Source: Marinobacterium alkalitolerans
GTDB taxonomy: Bacteria > Pseudomonadota > Gammaproteobacteria > Pseudomonadales > Balneatricaceae
Assembly: GCF_017776525.1 (NCBI RefSeq)
Contig: NZ_JACVEW010000015.1
Coordinates: forward strand, 1-64,000
Direction: 5' to 3'
DNA: 64,000 bases
Part shown: in pieces, positions 10,051-19,502 of the stretch
How positions within the stretch are numbered: the first letter of the stretch is position 1
How the letters are laid out: each line of letters opens with the position of its first letter
Program-made: the position numbers and the translations under genes
The notes under the pieces: generated by a model
The model's input: the letters and a program-made list of their open reading frames with translations, nothing else
Database searches by the model: none
What the model was told of the DNA's origin: nothing

Positions 10051-10617
10051 TCAATCGGCCCAGCTGCTGCCGATGGCACGGAACGGCAGTTCCAGTCCAA
10101 GCTCCGGCACCTGATTGGCAACCCAGGCAGGAAAGGTATTGCTGTTGGGGCCCGGGAACACACGGTATTCCTCGCGCCAGGGGTAGCGCTTGGCGGCAGA
10201 ATCTATCTGCTGAATCAGTTCATCCACGCCGGGACCGCGGCGGTCGAGCAATAACTCGGGACGAGAGCCGTACCAGTGGCGATCAGGTTCGTCGCGTGAA
10301 ATGCGCAGCACGGGCAGGCCACGTCGTTCACGCCAGCCGATCACTTCATAGACTGTATAGCTTTCCGCGTTGCTGGGCTTCACGGCAATCCAGGTATGAA
10401 TGGCGAAGAAGCCGCGCCAACCCCAGGCATCGGCACCGTATACCTGTATCACGGCTTCCGGAGTGGATTCCGGTTCAGGGGCAATCCCTGCGGGCTCGCG
10501 GCTGGCCGTTCTCCAGCCATCCCCGGTGGAACAGGCCGCCAAGAGGGGCAGCAGTAGTGCCGCTGACAGCAGGCGAAGGGTGGATGTTGAGCGGTGTAAT
10601 CGGGTTCTGAAGCTCAT
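10051..10617 (-). CDS. DUF3750-type lipoprotein
   Basis: A 188-residue protein with a lipoprotein signal: basic N-terminus, hydrophobic run LRLLSAALLLPLLAAC, and lipobox LAAC with Cys at residue 29. The mature part (GWRGFFAIHTWIAVKP, YEVIGWRERRGLPVL, YPWREEYRVFPGPNSNTF) resembles DUF3750 proteins from memory. Function is unknown; it should be membrane-anchored in the periplasm. It is the last gene before the inserted sulfite dehydrogenase pair and is divergent from it. Confidence 0.7.
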   Translation of the reverse strand: MSFRTRLHRSTSTLRLLSAALLLPLLAACSTGDGWRTASREPAGIAPEPESTPEAVIQVYGADAWGWRGFFAIHTWIAVKPSNAESYTVYEVIGWRERRGLPVLRISRDEPDRHWYGSRPELLLDRRGPGVDELIQQIDSAAKRYPWREEYRVFPGPNSNTFPAWVANQVPELGLELPFRAIGSSWAD

Positions 10618-10876
10618 GGCAATCGGGGACGTATTCGATGTAATTGGAGGTGTTTACGCATGAAGAACAGCATCAGATTGGTTGTATTCAGCAGCGTTTG
10701 GAATGTGTGTATAAAAAATAGCCTGTTTCGGAAAAGCTGCTAATCTCAGAAATGAAGCTCTGCCCGGGCCAGTGCCAAGCGCTGGTCTGAGTTTAATAAC
10801 CATAAAAATTGCCTGGCAGTGTGATCCTCGTAGCGGTGTGAGAGGTGCGGCTGCCTGCTGGCATCGGGAGTGCGTG
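10618..10876 (+). promoter_or_regulatory. divergent upstream region of the sulfite dehydrogenase pair
   Basis: These 259 bp separate the lipoprotein from the sulfite dehydrogenase and hold no credible gene. An AT-rich TATAAAAAATAG segment at about 10709-10720 could be a -10 region. No clear operator was found. Confidence 0.3.
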
Positions 10877-12223
10877 ATGAGCAAGAAAACACCTGAATCT
10901 CCGGAGCAGAAGAGCACGAAAGGGATTCACGAATTGTACGCCGAGGATCCGGCACAAGCGGATCGCCGCCTGTGGGGACGTGAAGTCGATCCGGAATCCA
11001 GGCGCGGGTTCCTGAAACGCTCCAGCCTGCTGGCGATGGCATCAGCATTGGGCGCGGGCGCTATTCCGTTCGCCAGTAAAATGCCGGGAGGCCTTATTCC
11101 GGCGGCACTGGCTGACACTCACGAGCCTTTCATGCTCAAGGGCAAGGATGGCCTGACGGTGCTCAATGACCGTCCTATCAACGCCGAGACGCCGGCGCAC
11201 CTGCTGGATGACATGGTCACACCCGGCAGTCGCATGTTTGTGCGTAACAACGGTTTGCCACCGGAGATGGAGGGCATTGATCCGGAAAGCTGGACCCTGG
11301 AAATTGCAGGGGAGTCCTGTGAAAAGCCCATGACTTTCACCGTTGCGGAGCTCAAGAAGAAATTCAAGCACCATACCTACCAGCTGCAGATAGAGTGCGG
11401 CGGTAATGGCCGTTCCGAATTTGTTCCCTCAGCCAGTGGTAACCAGTGGACCACAGGTGCGGTGGCGTGTCCCGAGTTTACTGGGGTGCGAGTGCGCGAT
11501 GTGCTGGAAGCCTGCGGCGTTAAATCGGATGCGGTGTATATCGGGTATTACGGGGCGGATCAGCACCTGAGTCGGGACCCGTCCAAGGAAGCCATCTCGC
11601 GCGGGGTGCCCATGAGCAAGGCGATGGAGGATGAGTCGCTGATCGCCTGGGCCATGAACGGGGAGGCCATTCCCTGGCTTAACGGATATCCACTTCGATT
11701 GGTCTGCGGTGGCTGGCCGGGGTCGGTGTCGGGCAAGTGGCTCAAGCGCATCGTGATTCGAAACAAGGTCCATGATGGCGCCAAGATGTCTCCGCCGTCC
11801 TACTCGGTGCCCAAGAATCCGGTTGCCCCGGGTACTGATGTGCCCAAACCGGATATGGAGATTATCGGGTCCATGCCGGTCAAATCCATCGTGACCTCGC
11901 CCAAGTCGGGGCTGACACATACGATGGGCAAGAAGCTTGCGGTCCGGGGGCATGCCTGGGCGGGAGACTTGTCTGTCAAAGAGGTGTACGTTTCCATCGA
12001 CTTTGGGGCAACCTGGCAGAAGGCAGACCTGAAAAAACCGGCCAACCGTCTGGCCTGGCAGTACTGGTCAGCCGAAATAGAGTTCCCGGAAATTGGCTAC
12101 TACGAAATCTGGGCGCGGGCCGTAGACAGTGAAGGCCACTCTCAGCCAATGGTTGTGCCGGGCTGGAACCCGCGTGGTTATCTGAACAATGCCTGCCACC
12201 GCATTGCGGTCCAAGTGGCATAG
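10877..12223 (+). CDS. molybdenum sulfite dehydrogenase, SoxC/SorA-like
   Basis: A periplasmic molybdopterin enzyme that should oxidise sulfite to sulfate and pass electrons to the cytochrome encoded next. The 448-residue precursor has a twin-arginine signal (ESRRGFLKRSSLL, about residues 36-48). The molybdopterin-ligand Cys lies at about residue 174 in the QIECGGNGR motif. A Moco domain (IPWLNGYPLRLVCGGWPG) and a C-terminal dimerisation domain (VPGWNPRGYLNNACHRI) follow. The ATG at 10877 has CGGGAG upstream; a longer reading to 10772 would put unrelated residues before the signal. The next gene starts 8 bp later. Whether it is a free SorA-type enzyme or SoxC cannot be settled, but no other sox genes are here. 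Confidence 0.87.
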   Translation: MSKKTPESPEQKSTKGIHELYAEDPAQADRRLWGREVDPESRRGFLKRSSLLAMASALGAGAIPFASKMPGGLIPAALADTHEPFMLKGKDGLTVLNDRPINAETPAHLLDDMVTPGSRMFVRNNGLPPEMEGIDPESWTLEIAGESCEKPMTFTVAELKKKFKHHTYQLQIECGGNGRSEFVPSASGNQWTTGAVACPEFTGVRVRDVLEACGVKSDAVYIGYYGADQHLSRDPSKEAISRGVPMSKAMEDESLIAWAMNGEAIPWLNGYPLRLVCGGWPGSVSGKWLKRIVIRNKVHDGAKMSPPSYSVPKNPVAPGTDVPKPDMEIIGSMPVKSIVTSPKSGLTHTMGKKLAVRGHAWAGDLSVKEVYVSIDFGATWQKADLKKPANRLAWQYWSAEIEFPEIGYYEIWARAVDSEGHSQPMVVPGWNPRGYLNNACHRIAVQVA

Positions 12224-12231
12224 GGGGGCAT

Positions 12232-12600
12232 ATGAAGACCTTACCCTTGGCGGGGCTGGCGCTGGCGCTGCTGATCCCTTTGCATGCGCCGGCAGCCGAA
12301 AAAGACCCGCAAACCGGCCTGATTGTTGCGGAGGGGTGGGAGACCGTTCGCAATAATTGTACGGCCTGTCACTCTGCAGGGCTTGTGACTCAGAACAGTG
12401 GCTCACGTAACCACTGGCTGGGGCTGATCCGCTGGATGCAGGATACTCAGAACCTGTGGCAATTCGACCCCAAAACGGAAGAAACGATACTGGATTACCT
12501 GTCGACCCACTATGGCGTCAAGGAAGGGGCACGGCGTGAGCCGTTACCCCGAGAGTTGATGCCGGTCAATCCGTACAAGGCTGAAGCGACGAGCTCCTGA
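12232..12600 (+). CDS. c-type cytochrome subunit of sulfite dehydrogenase (SorB-like)
   Basis: A 122-residue secreted monohaem cytochrome c with a cleavable signal (KTLPLAGLALALLIPLHAPAAA-like, about residues 1-22) and one haem site, CTACH, at residues 43-47. The spacing to the preceding molybdoenzyme is 8 bp, which indicates an operon and a role as electron acceptor. Met residues downstream (for example RWMQDTQNLW and LMPVNPY) could be the distal haem ligand. This is shorter than the SoxD diheme subunit, so SorB is the better comparison. Confidence 0.82.
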   Translation: MKTLPLAGLALALLIPLHAPAAEKDPQTGLIVAEGWETVRNNCTACHSAGLVTQNSGSRNHWLGLIRWMQDTQNLWQFDPKTEETILDYLSTHYGVKEGARREPLPRELMPVNPYKAEATSS

Positions 12601-12615
12601 TGTCGGCTGGGCGGC

Positions 12616-13302
12616 TCAGGTACTGCTCTGGCTGCCCATAATCCGGCGCAGGGACGGCTTCAGACGAGAGCGGAAAAACAGCATGTGCCAGCGTTTGCCA
12701 CCGACCTGGCGCCACAACAACGCAGCCCGGATACCGGCCAACAGCAGTGCGCGTATCCGGCCTGCGTTTTCCGTGTTTTGCAGGTGGCGCGGATCACCGC
12801 CCACCTGAATCCGAAAGCTGAAGTGGCTGATTGTCTCCTGATACAGGTTATCCAGCGCGGCGATGACGTTGCGGTGGGTGTAGGCAACGGGCTCAAGCGG
12901 TGCTTCGCTGTCCCGCTCCTGATCGTTGAAATAGCGCGCCTTGGACGCAATGTTGTCGATACCTTCACCCACTTGTGCCATCACATCCGGGTGCTTGTCG
13001 AGCTGTCGTTCGAGCATGATCATCCCGAGCACGTACTGCACGATGCGCTTGTTCTGAGCACTCTCGTTCTTTTCCACCATGTCCTGCAGATGGCGCAAAC
13101 CAAGGCTGAGCCCATATGGCACCTCCTGTACGCCACCATACACATCTTCAGTCAGTTTAGGGTCGGTAACAAACAGGCTGGAAATACTGGTTTCATAGCT
13201 GTTCTGCGGCACCATGCCCCGGTTTGCGATCTGGTCCACCAGGCTGGCAGCCTGAAACATGCCGGCCAGGGCGATTGTCTGCTCATCGTGTTGACGTGAC
13301 AT
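12616..13302 (-). CDS. hflD: HflD homologue (membrane-associated high-frequency lysogenisation protein)
   Basis: A 228-residue helical protein matching HflD, which in E. coli binds the lambda CII regulator at the membrane. Recognisable parts are the N-terminal QTIALAGMFQAASLVDQIA and the C-terminal NAGRIRALLLAGIRAALLWRQVGG. Its cellular role outside lambda is not firmly known. The start codon shares two bases with the mnmA stop (TGATG), so the two are translationally coupled. Confidence 0.9.
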   Translation of the reverse strand: MSRQHDEQTIALAGMFQAASLVDQIANRGMVPQNSYETSISSLFVTDPKLTEDVYGGVQEVPYGLSLGLRHLQDMVEKNESAQNKRIVQYVLGMIMLERQLDKHPDVMAQVGEGIDNIASKARYFNDQERDSEAPLEPVAYTHRNVIAALDNLYQETISHFSFRIQVGGDPRHLQNTENAGRIRALLLAGIRAALLWRQVGGKRWHMLFFRSRLKPSLRRIMGSQSST

Positions 13303-14435
13303 CAGGCCTCCTTGGCTGAAGCGGCCGTTGAGTGGCGAGAGGTGGATTCGATAACGCCGCCACCCAAGCAGACGTCATCGCGGTAAAGCACAACTGACTG
13401 ACCCGGTGTTACGGCACGCTGTGGCGTATCGAAAATAACGCGATAACCGCCTTCTGGGGCAGCTTCGACCACGCAGTCCTGATCAGACTGGCGGTACCGA
13501 ACCTTGGCCTTGCAGCGCAATGGCAGCTCGGGTGGTTCCCCGTTGATCCAGAAAATATCGCCGGCGTGCAACCAGTCCGAGTAGAGCAGGGGGTGTTGAC
13601 CCTGAACGGCGACCAGAACGTTACGATCAAGGTCCTTGGCGGCGGCGAACCAGGGTTCCTCCGGGTAATCCTTCAGTCCGCCAATACCCAGCCCCTGACG
13701 CTGCCCGATGGTGTAGTACATCAGTCCCTGGTGTTCACCGATCACGTCCCCATCAGGCGTTTCGATCTTGCCCGGCTGCGCGGGCAGGTACTGCTTCAGG
13801 AAATCGGTGAAGCGACGCTCACCGATAAAACAGATGCCGGTGCTGTCCTTCTTGTCGTGCGTGACCAGACCGTGCTCTTCGGCCAGTCGCCGTACTTCCG
13901 GTTTCTCCAGTTCACCCACCGGGAACAGGCTGAGCTTGAGTTCGCTTTCGCCAACCTGGTGCAGGAAATAGCTTTGGTCCTTGTTGGTATCCAGCCCTTT
14001 CAGCAGCACCGTGTGTCCATCGCGCTCGCCGCGACGAACATAATGACCCGTAGCGATCAGGTCGGCCCCCAGCATCTGGGCGTACTCAAGGAACGCCTTG
14101 AACTTGATCTCACGGTTGCAGAGGATATCCGGGTTAGGGGTGCGGCCTGCCTTGTACTCTTCCAGAAAGTGCTCGAACACATTATCCCAATACTCGGCAG
14201 CAAAGTTGGCGCCATGCAGGGGGATGCCCAGTTTGTCACATACTGCCTGAGCATCGGCCATGTCTTCCTTGGCGGTGCAGTATTCCGTACCGTCGTCCTC
14301 GTCCCAGTTTTTCATGAACAGGCCTTCGACCTGATAGCCCTGCTGCAGCAGCAACAGGGCCGAGACGGAGGAGTCCACGCCTCCCGACATGCCGACAATG
14401 ACTTTGGTCTGATTGTTGGGCTTGGGTGCAGTCAT
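13302..14435 (-). CDS. mnmA: tRNA 2-thiouridylase MnmA
   Basis: Uses ATP and persulfide sulfur to make 2-thiouridine at wobble position 34 of Lys, Glu and Gln tRNAs. The 377-residue protein has the PP-loop [17 protein letters not shown] near residue 12, the catalytic Cys in [12 protein letters not shown] and the second Cys in [16 protein letters not shown]. The ATG at 14435 overlaps the TGA of the Nudix gene (TGATG). Its sulfur would come through the TusBCDE relay, whose genes are in this window at 62.0-63.4 kb. Confidence 0.96.
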   Translation of the reverse strand: MTAPKPNNQTKVIVGMSGGVDSSVSALLLLQQGYQVEGLFMKNWDEDDGTEYCTAKEDMADAQAVCDKLGIPLHGANFAAEYWDNVFEHFLEEYKAGRTPNPDILCNREIKFKAFLEYAQMLGADLIATGHYVRRGERDGHTVLLKGLDTNKDQSYFLHQVGESELKLSLFPVGELEKPEVRRLAEEHGLVTHDKKDSTGICFIGERRFTDFLKQYLPAQPGKIETPDGDVIGEHQGLMYYTIGQRQGLGIGGLKDYPEEPWFAAAKDLDRNVLVAVQGQHPLLYSDWLHAGDIFWINGEPPELPLRCKAKVRYRQSDQDCVVEAAPEGGYRVIFDTPQRAVTPGQSVVLYRDDVCLGGGVIESTSRHSTAASAKEA

Positions 14436-14881
14436 CAAGCAGTTTCCTGAATAACGTCCAGTGGGTAACGGGTGCCGCGCAGGTAATCATCGATACAGTC
14501 GGTGACCAGCTTGCTGCGCAACCGGGGTTTCAGAGTTTCAATTTCATCACGTGTCAGCCAGTGGGCCGCAATGATGCCATCATCCAGCTTGGCATTGGGC
14601 ACTTCACGGATGGCGCGCGCCACGAAGCAGAAACGGTGATAGGTTACGCCATTGGCAGGCGCGTAATAGGTATACAGGCCAAGCAGCGCTTCCGGTTCGA
14701 CGATCCAGCCGGTTTCTTCCAGCGCTTCGCGCCGGGCGGCGTCGATAAAGGTCTCGCCCTCTTCAAGATGGCCTGCGGGCTGGTTGTAGACACGTTCGCC
14801 ATTGGCCATCTCTTCAACCAGCAAAAAACGACCTTCGCGTTCCACAATGCATGCGACTGTTGCATGGGGTGTCCAGCGCAT
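14435..14881 (-). CDS. nudJ: Nudix hydrolase, NudJ-like
   Basis: A 148-residue Nudix protein with the full box [23 protein letters not shown] (split: GHLEEGE then REALEETGW). The product of E. coli nudJ hydrolyses thiamin pyrophosphate precursors and nucleoside di/triphosphates, and the assignment here is by similarity and by the same position before mnmA. First gene of a nudJ-mnmA-hflD operon with TGATG junctions. Confidence 0.85.
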   Translation of the reverse strand: MRWTPHATVACIVEREGRFLLVEEMANGERVYNQPAGHLEEGETFIDAARREALEETGWIVEPEALLGLYTYYAPANGVTYHRFCFVARAIREVPNAKLDDGIIAAHWLTRDEIETLKPRLRSKLVTDCIDDYLRGTRYPLDVIQETA

Positions 14882-14963
14882 TCCGTCTCCGTTTGTACTT
14901 CTCTGATGCAGATGCCCATAATAACAGCTCAGCCAGCCAGTTGTCTGTCAAAGCGCGGGGTGC

Positions 14964-15431
14964 ATGGGTTTGAATAATGTGCAGGTGAATCAACAGGATT
15001 TTAACATCAATGATGCGCACACCTGGCTCAGGCAGGGCAGTGAGCCCTGTGGGGCGGTTGTCACCTTTACCGGTATCGTGCGGGATCTGGCAGAAGGCGG
15101 TCTGAAAGGGCTTTACCTGGAGCACTACCCGGGCATGACCGAACGTGCACTGGAGGACATCATTGCACGAGCCCGTCAGCGTTGGCAGTTGGGGCGTGTG
15201 CTGATACACCACCGGGTTGGCTGGCTGCAGCCGGACGAAAATATCGTGTTGCTGGGCGTTGCCTCAGCGCACCGCGCAGAAGCCTTTGCGGCGGCGGCAT
15301 TCATCATGGACTACCTGAAACAGGATGCGCCCTTCTGGAAAAAGGAGCGGCTCAGTGGCGAAGAACGCTGGGTTGAGCAGAAGGGGAGCGATCGTGAAGC
15401 GGTGAAACGCTGGCAGTCGCCTGGCAACTAG
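14964..15431 (+). CDS. moaE: molybdopterin synthase large subunit MoaE
   Basis: Catalytic subunit of molybdopterin synthase, which with sulfur-carrying MoaD converts precursor Z to molybdopterin. The 155-residue product has the family segments [23 protein letters not shown] and the active-site [15 protein letters not shown], with its catalytic lysines. It stands alone; moaD and the rest of the pathway are not in the window. Its product is needed by the sulfite dehydrogenase at 10.9 kb. The stop overlaps the stop of rluE (CTAG, tail to tail). Confidence 0.93.
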   Translation: MGLNNVQVNQQDFNINDAHTWLRQGSEPCGAVVTFTGIVRDLAEGGLKGLYLEHYPGMTERALEDIIARARQRWQLGRVLIHHRVGWLQPDENIVLLGVASAHRAEAFAAAAFIMDYLKQDAPFWKKERLSGEERWVEQKGSDREAVKRWQSPGN

Positions 15432-16054
15432 CGGGCGTTTGCCCTGTTCAGTTTTCGATTGGGGCGGCGCTTGTTTTGGGGTGAGCGTGCTTTTGGTTTG
15501 GGGGCGGGCAGGTGAACCTGTTCTTCCCGGTACTCACCGGGGGCCAGCTGCGCCAGAGTCCAGTTGCCAATCGACCAGCGAATCAGGCGCAGGGTCGGAA
15601 ATCCCACCTCGGCGGTCATGCGGCGCACCTGGCGGTTACGCCCTTCGGTCAGGGTCAGTTCGATCCAGCTGGTGGGCTGGTTCTTGCGAAAACGTACCGG
15701 AGGGTTGCGGGGCCAGAGCCAGTCGGGGGCCGGAATCTGTTTGGCATTGGCGGGGCGGGTTGGGCCGTCCTTGAGCACAACGCCCTTTCTCAGGCGTTCC
15801 AGTGCTTCCTCGCTGATCTCTCCGTCGACCTGCGCGAGGTAGGTCTTGGGCATTTTGAAGGCCGGGTTGGCCAGCTGGTGTTGAAGCCGGCCGTCATCCG
15901 TCAGCAGCAGTAACCCTTCTGAATCGTAATCAAGCCGCCCGGCTGCATAAATGCTTGGAATCTTTATGTAGTCGGCCAGCGTCGCGCGTCCCTCCTTATC
16001 CGTAAATTGCGTGAGCACTCGATAAGGTTTGTTGAACAGCAAGACGCGTGACAT
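15428..16054 (-). CDS. rluE: 23S rRNA pseudouridine synthase RluE
   Basis: A 208-residue RsuA-family pseudouridine synthase, with the catalytic Asp in [19 protein letters not shown] and the motif [11 protein letters not shown]. The E. coli enzyme modifies U2457 of 23S rRNA. No S4 domain is present, as in RluE. The C-terminus ([17 protein letters not shown]) is a basic tail. It ends tail to tail with moaE and shares the palindromic stop CTAG. Confidence 0.9.
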   Translation of the reverse strand: MSRVLLFNKPYRVLTQFTDKEGRATLADYIKIPSIYAAGRLDYDSEGLLLLTDDGRLQHQLANPAFKMPKTYLAQVDGEISEEALERLRKGVVLKDGPTRPANAKQIPAPDWLWPRNPPVRFRKNQPTSWIELTLTEGRNRQVRRMTAEVGFPTLRLIRWSIGNWTLAQLAPGEYREEQVHLPAPKPKARSPQNKRRPNRKLNRANAR

Positions 16055-16062
16055 TCGGTGAT

Positions 16063-16272
16063 TCAGTTATCCGTGGGTTGTATGTTGATCGCATGCAGCC
16101 CCTTGGGGCCCTGTTTGATCTCGAATTTTACAGCCTGGCCTGCTTTCAGGCTTTTATAGCCGTCCATGATGATGGCTGAGAAATGAGCGAAAAGTTCTTC
16201 GTCACACTCGTCTGACAGGATAAATCCATAGCCTTTGGCGTTGTTGAACCACTTCACTGTCCCTATCTGCAT
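16063..16272 (-). CDS. cspD: cold-shock-like protein CspD
   Basis: A 69-residue cold-shock-domain protein with the RNP motifs [15 protein letters not shown] and LFAHFSAI. Placement beside clpS-clpA is the usual one for cspD, a replication inhibitor in stationary phase. The ATG at 16272 follows GGGGGAG by 5 nt; a GTG directly before it is rejected. Confidence 0.9.
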   Translation of the reverse strand: MQIGTVKWFNNAKGYGFILSDECDEELFAHFSAIIMDGYKSLKAGQAVKFEIKQGPKGLHAINIQPTDN

Positions 16273-16552
16273 CACTACTCCCCCTGCGACATCAGAGCAC
16301 GGCTCTTTGTCATGACAACGGCCACACAGCTGGCGGCATCTTCCATTTAAAGTTATTCAGGGACTGCAGGTGGCAGAATGCGACTTACGACGAGCGTAGA
16401 CTTCTCGGCAGGCTGCCTTTAACCTCTCCTTGCAAAGCCGAGTATAGCATTTGCAGTGTATGACACTAGATAATGTCAGGTTTTTCCTCAAGGTTTTTAG
16501 ACTAATATCGAAGGTGGAGATGTTGCTGCAACAGGTTCAAGAGTCGAGGCTG
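16273..16552. promoter_or_regulatory. divergent promoter region between cspD and clpS
   Basis: Gene-free 280 bp with divergent transcription on either side. I could not fix promoter elements. The clpS start could lie 33 bp upstream of the position given (ATG at 16520, preceded by AAGG). Confidence 0.35.
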
Positions 16553-16900
16553 ATGAGTTCCGAACCGCGGGCGAGTGAAGAGCACCACGATGACCATGAT
16601 CATGGGGATGGCCAGCTGGCGACTGCCAAGGCCAAGCCCCAACTCAAGCGTCCCCCGATGTACCGGGTGGTATTGATGAACGACGACTACACCCCAATGG
16701 ACTTTGTGGTGGAAGTTTTGATGATTTTTTTCGGAATGGACCAGGAAAAGGCGACACAAGTGATGCTTGCGGTCCATACTCAGGGTAAGGGCGTATGCGG
16801 GGTATATACCCGGGACGTTGCGGAGACCAAAGCCGCACAGGTCAATCAGTACGCCCGCGAGAACAAGCATCCGCTGCTGTGTGAAGTAGAGTCGGTCTGA
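16553..16900 (+). CDS. clpS: ATP-dependent Clp protease adaptor ClpS
   Basis: Adaptor that recognises N-degron substrates (N-terminal Leu, Phe, Trp, Tyr) and delivers them to ClpAP. The product is 115 residues: an acidic, His-rich flexible N-terminus, then the core [21 protein letters not shown], which holds the binding-pocket NDDYTPM, and [20 protein letters not shown]. The next gene, clpA, starts 14 bp later. Alternative ATG at 16520. Confidence 0.94.
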   Translation: MSSEPRASEEHHDDHDHGDGQLATAKAKPQLKRPPMYRVVLMNDDYTPMDFVVEVLMIFFGMDQEKATQVMLAVHTQGKGVCGVYTRDVAETKAAQVNQYARENKHPLLCEVESV

Positions 16901-16914
16901 CGGAGGCGCATGCC

Positions 16915-19173
16915 ATGCTGAATCGAGAATTGGAAGACACCCTGAGCGTTGCTTTCCGGTCCGCCCGGGACAAGCGCCATGAATTCATGACGGTGGAGCA
17001 CCTGTTGCTGGCACTGCTGGATAACCGTCAGGCAGCCGAAGTGCTGAATGCCTGTGGAGCCGATATGGACAGGCTGCGCAACCAGCTTTCGTCCTTTATC
17101 GACGAAACGACGCCATTGCTGCCGGACAATATTCCCAATATGGAAACACAGCCGACGCTGGGTTTTCAGCGGGTGCTGCAGCGTGCGGTATTCCACGTGC
17201 AGTCCTCCGGCAAAACGGAGGTGAGCGGAGCCAACGTGCTGGTTGCCATCTTCAGCGAGCAGGAGAGCCATGCGGTCTTTGTGCTGCAGCAGCAGGGCAT
17301 AGAGCGGGTGGATGTGGTGAACTACATCTCGCACGGCATTTCCCGTATCAACGAGAATGAGTCCGAGGACGTCGAGGGCCTGGCAGAAGGTGAAGACGGA
17401 GGCGAAAGCGGCAAGAGCGCGCTGGCGCAGTATGCCGTGAACCTGAACCAGCAGGCTGCGCAGGGGCGTGTGGACCCGCTGGTGGGGCGCGACTCTGAAG
17501 TAGAGCGTGTGGTCCAGATTCTGTCGCGCCGGCGCAAAAACAACCCGCTGCTGGTCGGTGAAGCCGGGGTGGGTAAAACGGCGATTGCAGAAGGTCTGGC
17601 CAAGCTGATCATTGAAGACAAGGTGCCCGAGATCATCGCCGACAGTGTGGTGTACGCGCTGGATCTGGGGGCTTTGCTGGCAGGTACCAAGTACCGTGGC
17701 GATTTCGAGAAACGCCTCAAGGCGTTGCTGAATGAAATCAAACAGCAGCCCAAGGCTATTCTGTTTATCGATGAAATCCATACCATCATCGGTGCCGGTG
17801 CTGCTTCAGGTGGCTCCATGGATGCGTCCAACCTGCTCAAGCCACTGCTGAGCTCAGGTGAGATTCGCTGCATTGGGTCGACCACCTTCCAGGAGTTCCG
17901 TGGCATTTTCGAGAAAGATCGGGCGCTGGCACGTCGCTTCCAGAAAATTGATGTGCTTGAACCCACGGTGGACGACACACATCGCATTCTGCGCGGGCTC
18001 AAGTCCCGCTTTGAAGAGCACCATGACGTGGAGTACACCGACGAGGCGCTGCGTGCGGCATCCGAGCTGGCAGACCGCTATATCAATGACAAGCACATGC
18101 CTGACAAGGCGATCGATGTGATCGATGAGGCCGGTGCCTATCAGCGCCTGATGCCGGAAGAGCAGCGCAAGACGATTATCGATGTGCACGATGTGGAATC
18201 GGTTGTGGCCAAGATTGCGCGAATTCCGCCGAAGAGCGTATCGACCTCCGACAAGGAGCAGTTGCGCAAGCTTGAAACCAATCTGAAGATGGTGGTGCTG
18301 GGGCAGGATGAGGCGATCGACTCGCTGGCGTCTGCGATCAAGCTTTCACGCGCAGGTCTCAAGGAGCCCAACAAGCCGGTCGGCAGTTTCCTCTTCGCCG
18401 GTCCGACAGGGGTCGGTAAAACCGAGGTTACCCAGCAGCTGGCCCGCATTCTGGGCATTGAGCTGGTGCGCTTTGATATGTCCGAGTACATGGAGCGCCA
18501 CACGGTTTCACGTCTGATTGGCGCACCTCCGGGCTATGTAGGGTTTGACCAGGGTGGCTTGCTGACCGAGGCCATTACCAAATCGCCGCACTGTGTGCTG
18601 CTGCTGGACGAGATCGAAAAGGCGCATCCGGAAGTGTTCAACCTGCTGCTGCAGGTAATGGATAACGGCACGCTGACCGATAATAACGGCCGCAAGGCAG
18701 ACTTCCGCAACGTGATTCTGGTGATGACCACCAATGCCGGGGCTGAAGCGCACAGCCGTCCCTCTATCGGTTTCACCACTCAGGATCACAGTACCGATGC
18801 CATGGAAGCGCTGAAGCGATTGTTTACCCCTGAATTCCGCAACCGTCTGGATGCCGTGATTCAGTTCAAGCCGCTGACACTGGATATCGTCAAGGGTGTA
18901 GTCGACAAGTTCCTTACCGAGTTGCAGGCGCAGCTGGATGAGAAGCATGTCGTACTGCATGTGGACGAAGAAGCTCGCCAGTGGCTGGCCGAAAACGGGT
19001 ACGATGAGAAGATGGGGGCTCGCCCGATGCAGCGCCTGATTCAGGATCAGCTCAAGAAGCCGCTGGCCGAGATGATTCTGTTCGGAGACCTAGCAGAATC
19101 GGGTGGCGACGTGGAAATCGGTGTTGGAGAAGACGGAAAGTTGTCGCTGGAGGTGGCAACGGTGGCAGCCTGA
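16915..19173 (+). CDS. clpA: ATP-dependent Clp protease ATPase subunit ClpA
   Basis: The 752-residue AAA+ unfoldase that feeds proteins to the ClpP peptidase. It has an N-terminal Clp-N repeat domain (about 1-145), a first AAA module with Walker A GEAGVGKT at about 213-220 and a second with Walker A GPTGVGKT at about 496-503. Walker B segments are ILFIDEIHTI and VLLLDEIEKAHPEV. The C-terminal D2-small domain contains the IGF-like loop for ClpP docking. An SD-like GGAGG precedes the ATG. Forms an operon with clpS. Confidence 0.97.
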   Translation: MLNRELEDTLSVAFRSARDKRHEFMTVEHLLLALLDNRQAAEVLNACGADMDRLRNQLSSFIDETTPLLPDNIPNMETQPTLGFQRVLQRAVFHVQSSGKTEVSGANVLVAIFSEQESHAVFVLQQQGIERVDVVNYISHGISRINENESEDVEGLAEGEDGGESGKSALAQYAVNLNQQAAQGRVDPLVGRDSEVERVVQILSRRRKNNPLLVGEAGVGKTAIAEGLAKLIIEDKVPEIIADSVVYALDLGALLAGTKYRGDFEKRLKALLNEIKQQPKAILFIDEIHTIIGAGAASGGSMDASNLLKPLLSSGEIRCIGSTTFQEFRGIFEKDRALARRFQKIDVLEPTVDDTHRILRGLKSRFEEHHDVEYTDEALRAASELADRYINDKHMPDKAIDVIDEAGAYQRLMPEEQRKTIIDVHDVESVVAKIARIPPKSVSTSDKEQLRKLETNLKMVVLGQDEAIDSLASAIKLSRAGLKEPNKPVGSFLFAGPTGVGKTEVTQQLARILGIELVRFDMSEYMERHTVSRLIGAPPGYVGFDQGGLLTEAITKSPHCVLLLDEIEKAHPEVFNLLLQVMDNGTLTDNNGRKADFRNVILVMTTNAGAEAHSRPSIGFTTQDHSTDAMEALKRLFTPEFRNRLDAVIQFKPLTLDIVKGVVDKFLTELQAQLDEKHVVLHVDEEARQWLAENGYDEKMGARPMQRLIQDQLKKPLAEMILFGDLAESGGDVEIGVGEDGKLSLEVATVAA

Positions 19174-19206
19174 GGGCTGCCATCCGTCCGGTGCCGCGCC
19201 GGTTGA

Positions 19207-19425
19207 TTAGCGGGCGCGGTATACGATACGGCCTTTGCTCAGGTCGTAAGGCGTCAACTCAACCTTGACCTTGTCACCAGTCAGAATGCGGATGTAGTTT
19301 TTGCGCATTTTACCGGAGATATGAGCGGTTACGACGTGGCCGTTTTCCAGCTCGACACGGAACATGGTGTTCGGGAGGGTATCGATGACCGTCCCTTCCA
19401 TCTCAAAAGAATCTTCTTTAGCCAT
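19207..19425 (-). CDS. infA: translation initiation factor IF-1
   Basis: A 72-residue OB-fold protein matching IF-1: [30 protein letters not shown] and the C-terminal [20 protein letters not shown]. It binds the ribosomal A site during initiation. It lies downstream of bpt-aat, the usual arrangement in Pseudomonas. Confidence 0.97.
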   Translation of the reverse strand: MAKEDSFEMEGTVIDTLPNTMFRVELENGHVVTAHISGKMRKNYIRILTGDKVKVELTPYDLSKGRIVYRAR

Positions 19426-19502
19426 TCACTACCTACCTTTAAGGCTTGGTTGCCTGTTGGAAAGCGCAATATTTTGCCTGATTCCGGCGCTGAATTCAAA
19501 AT

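Noticed and set aside
10877-12600. Complete Sox system
   Set aside because: Only a SoxC/SorA-like subunit and a short monohaem cytochrome are present; soxXAYZB are absent.
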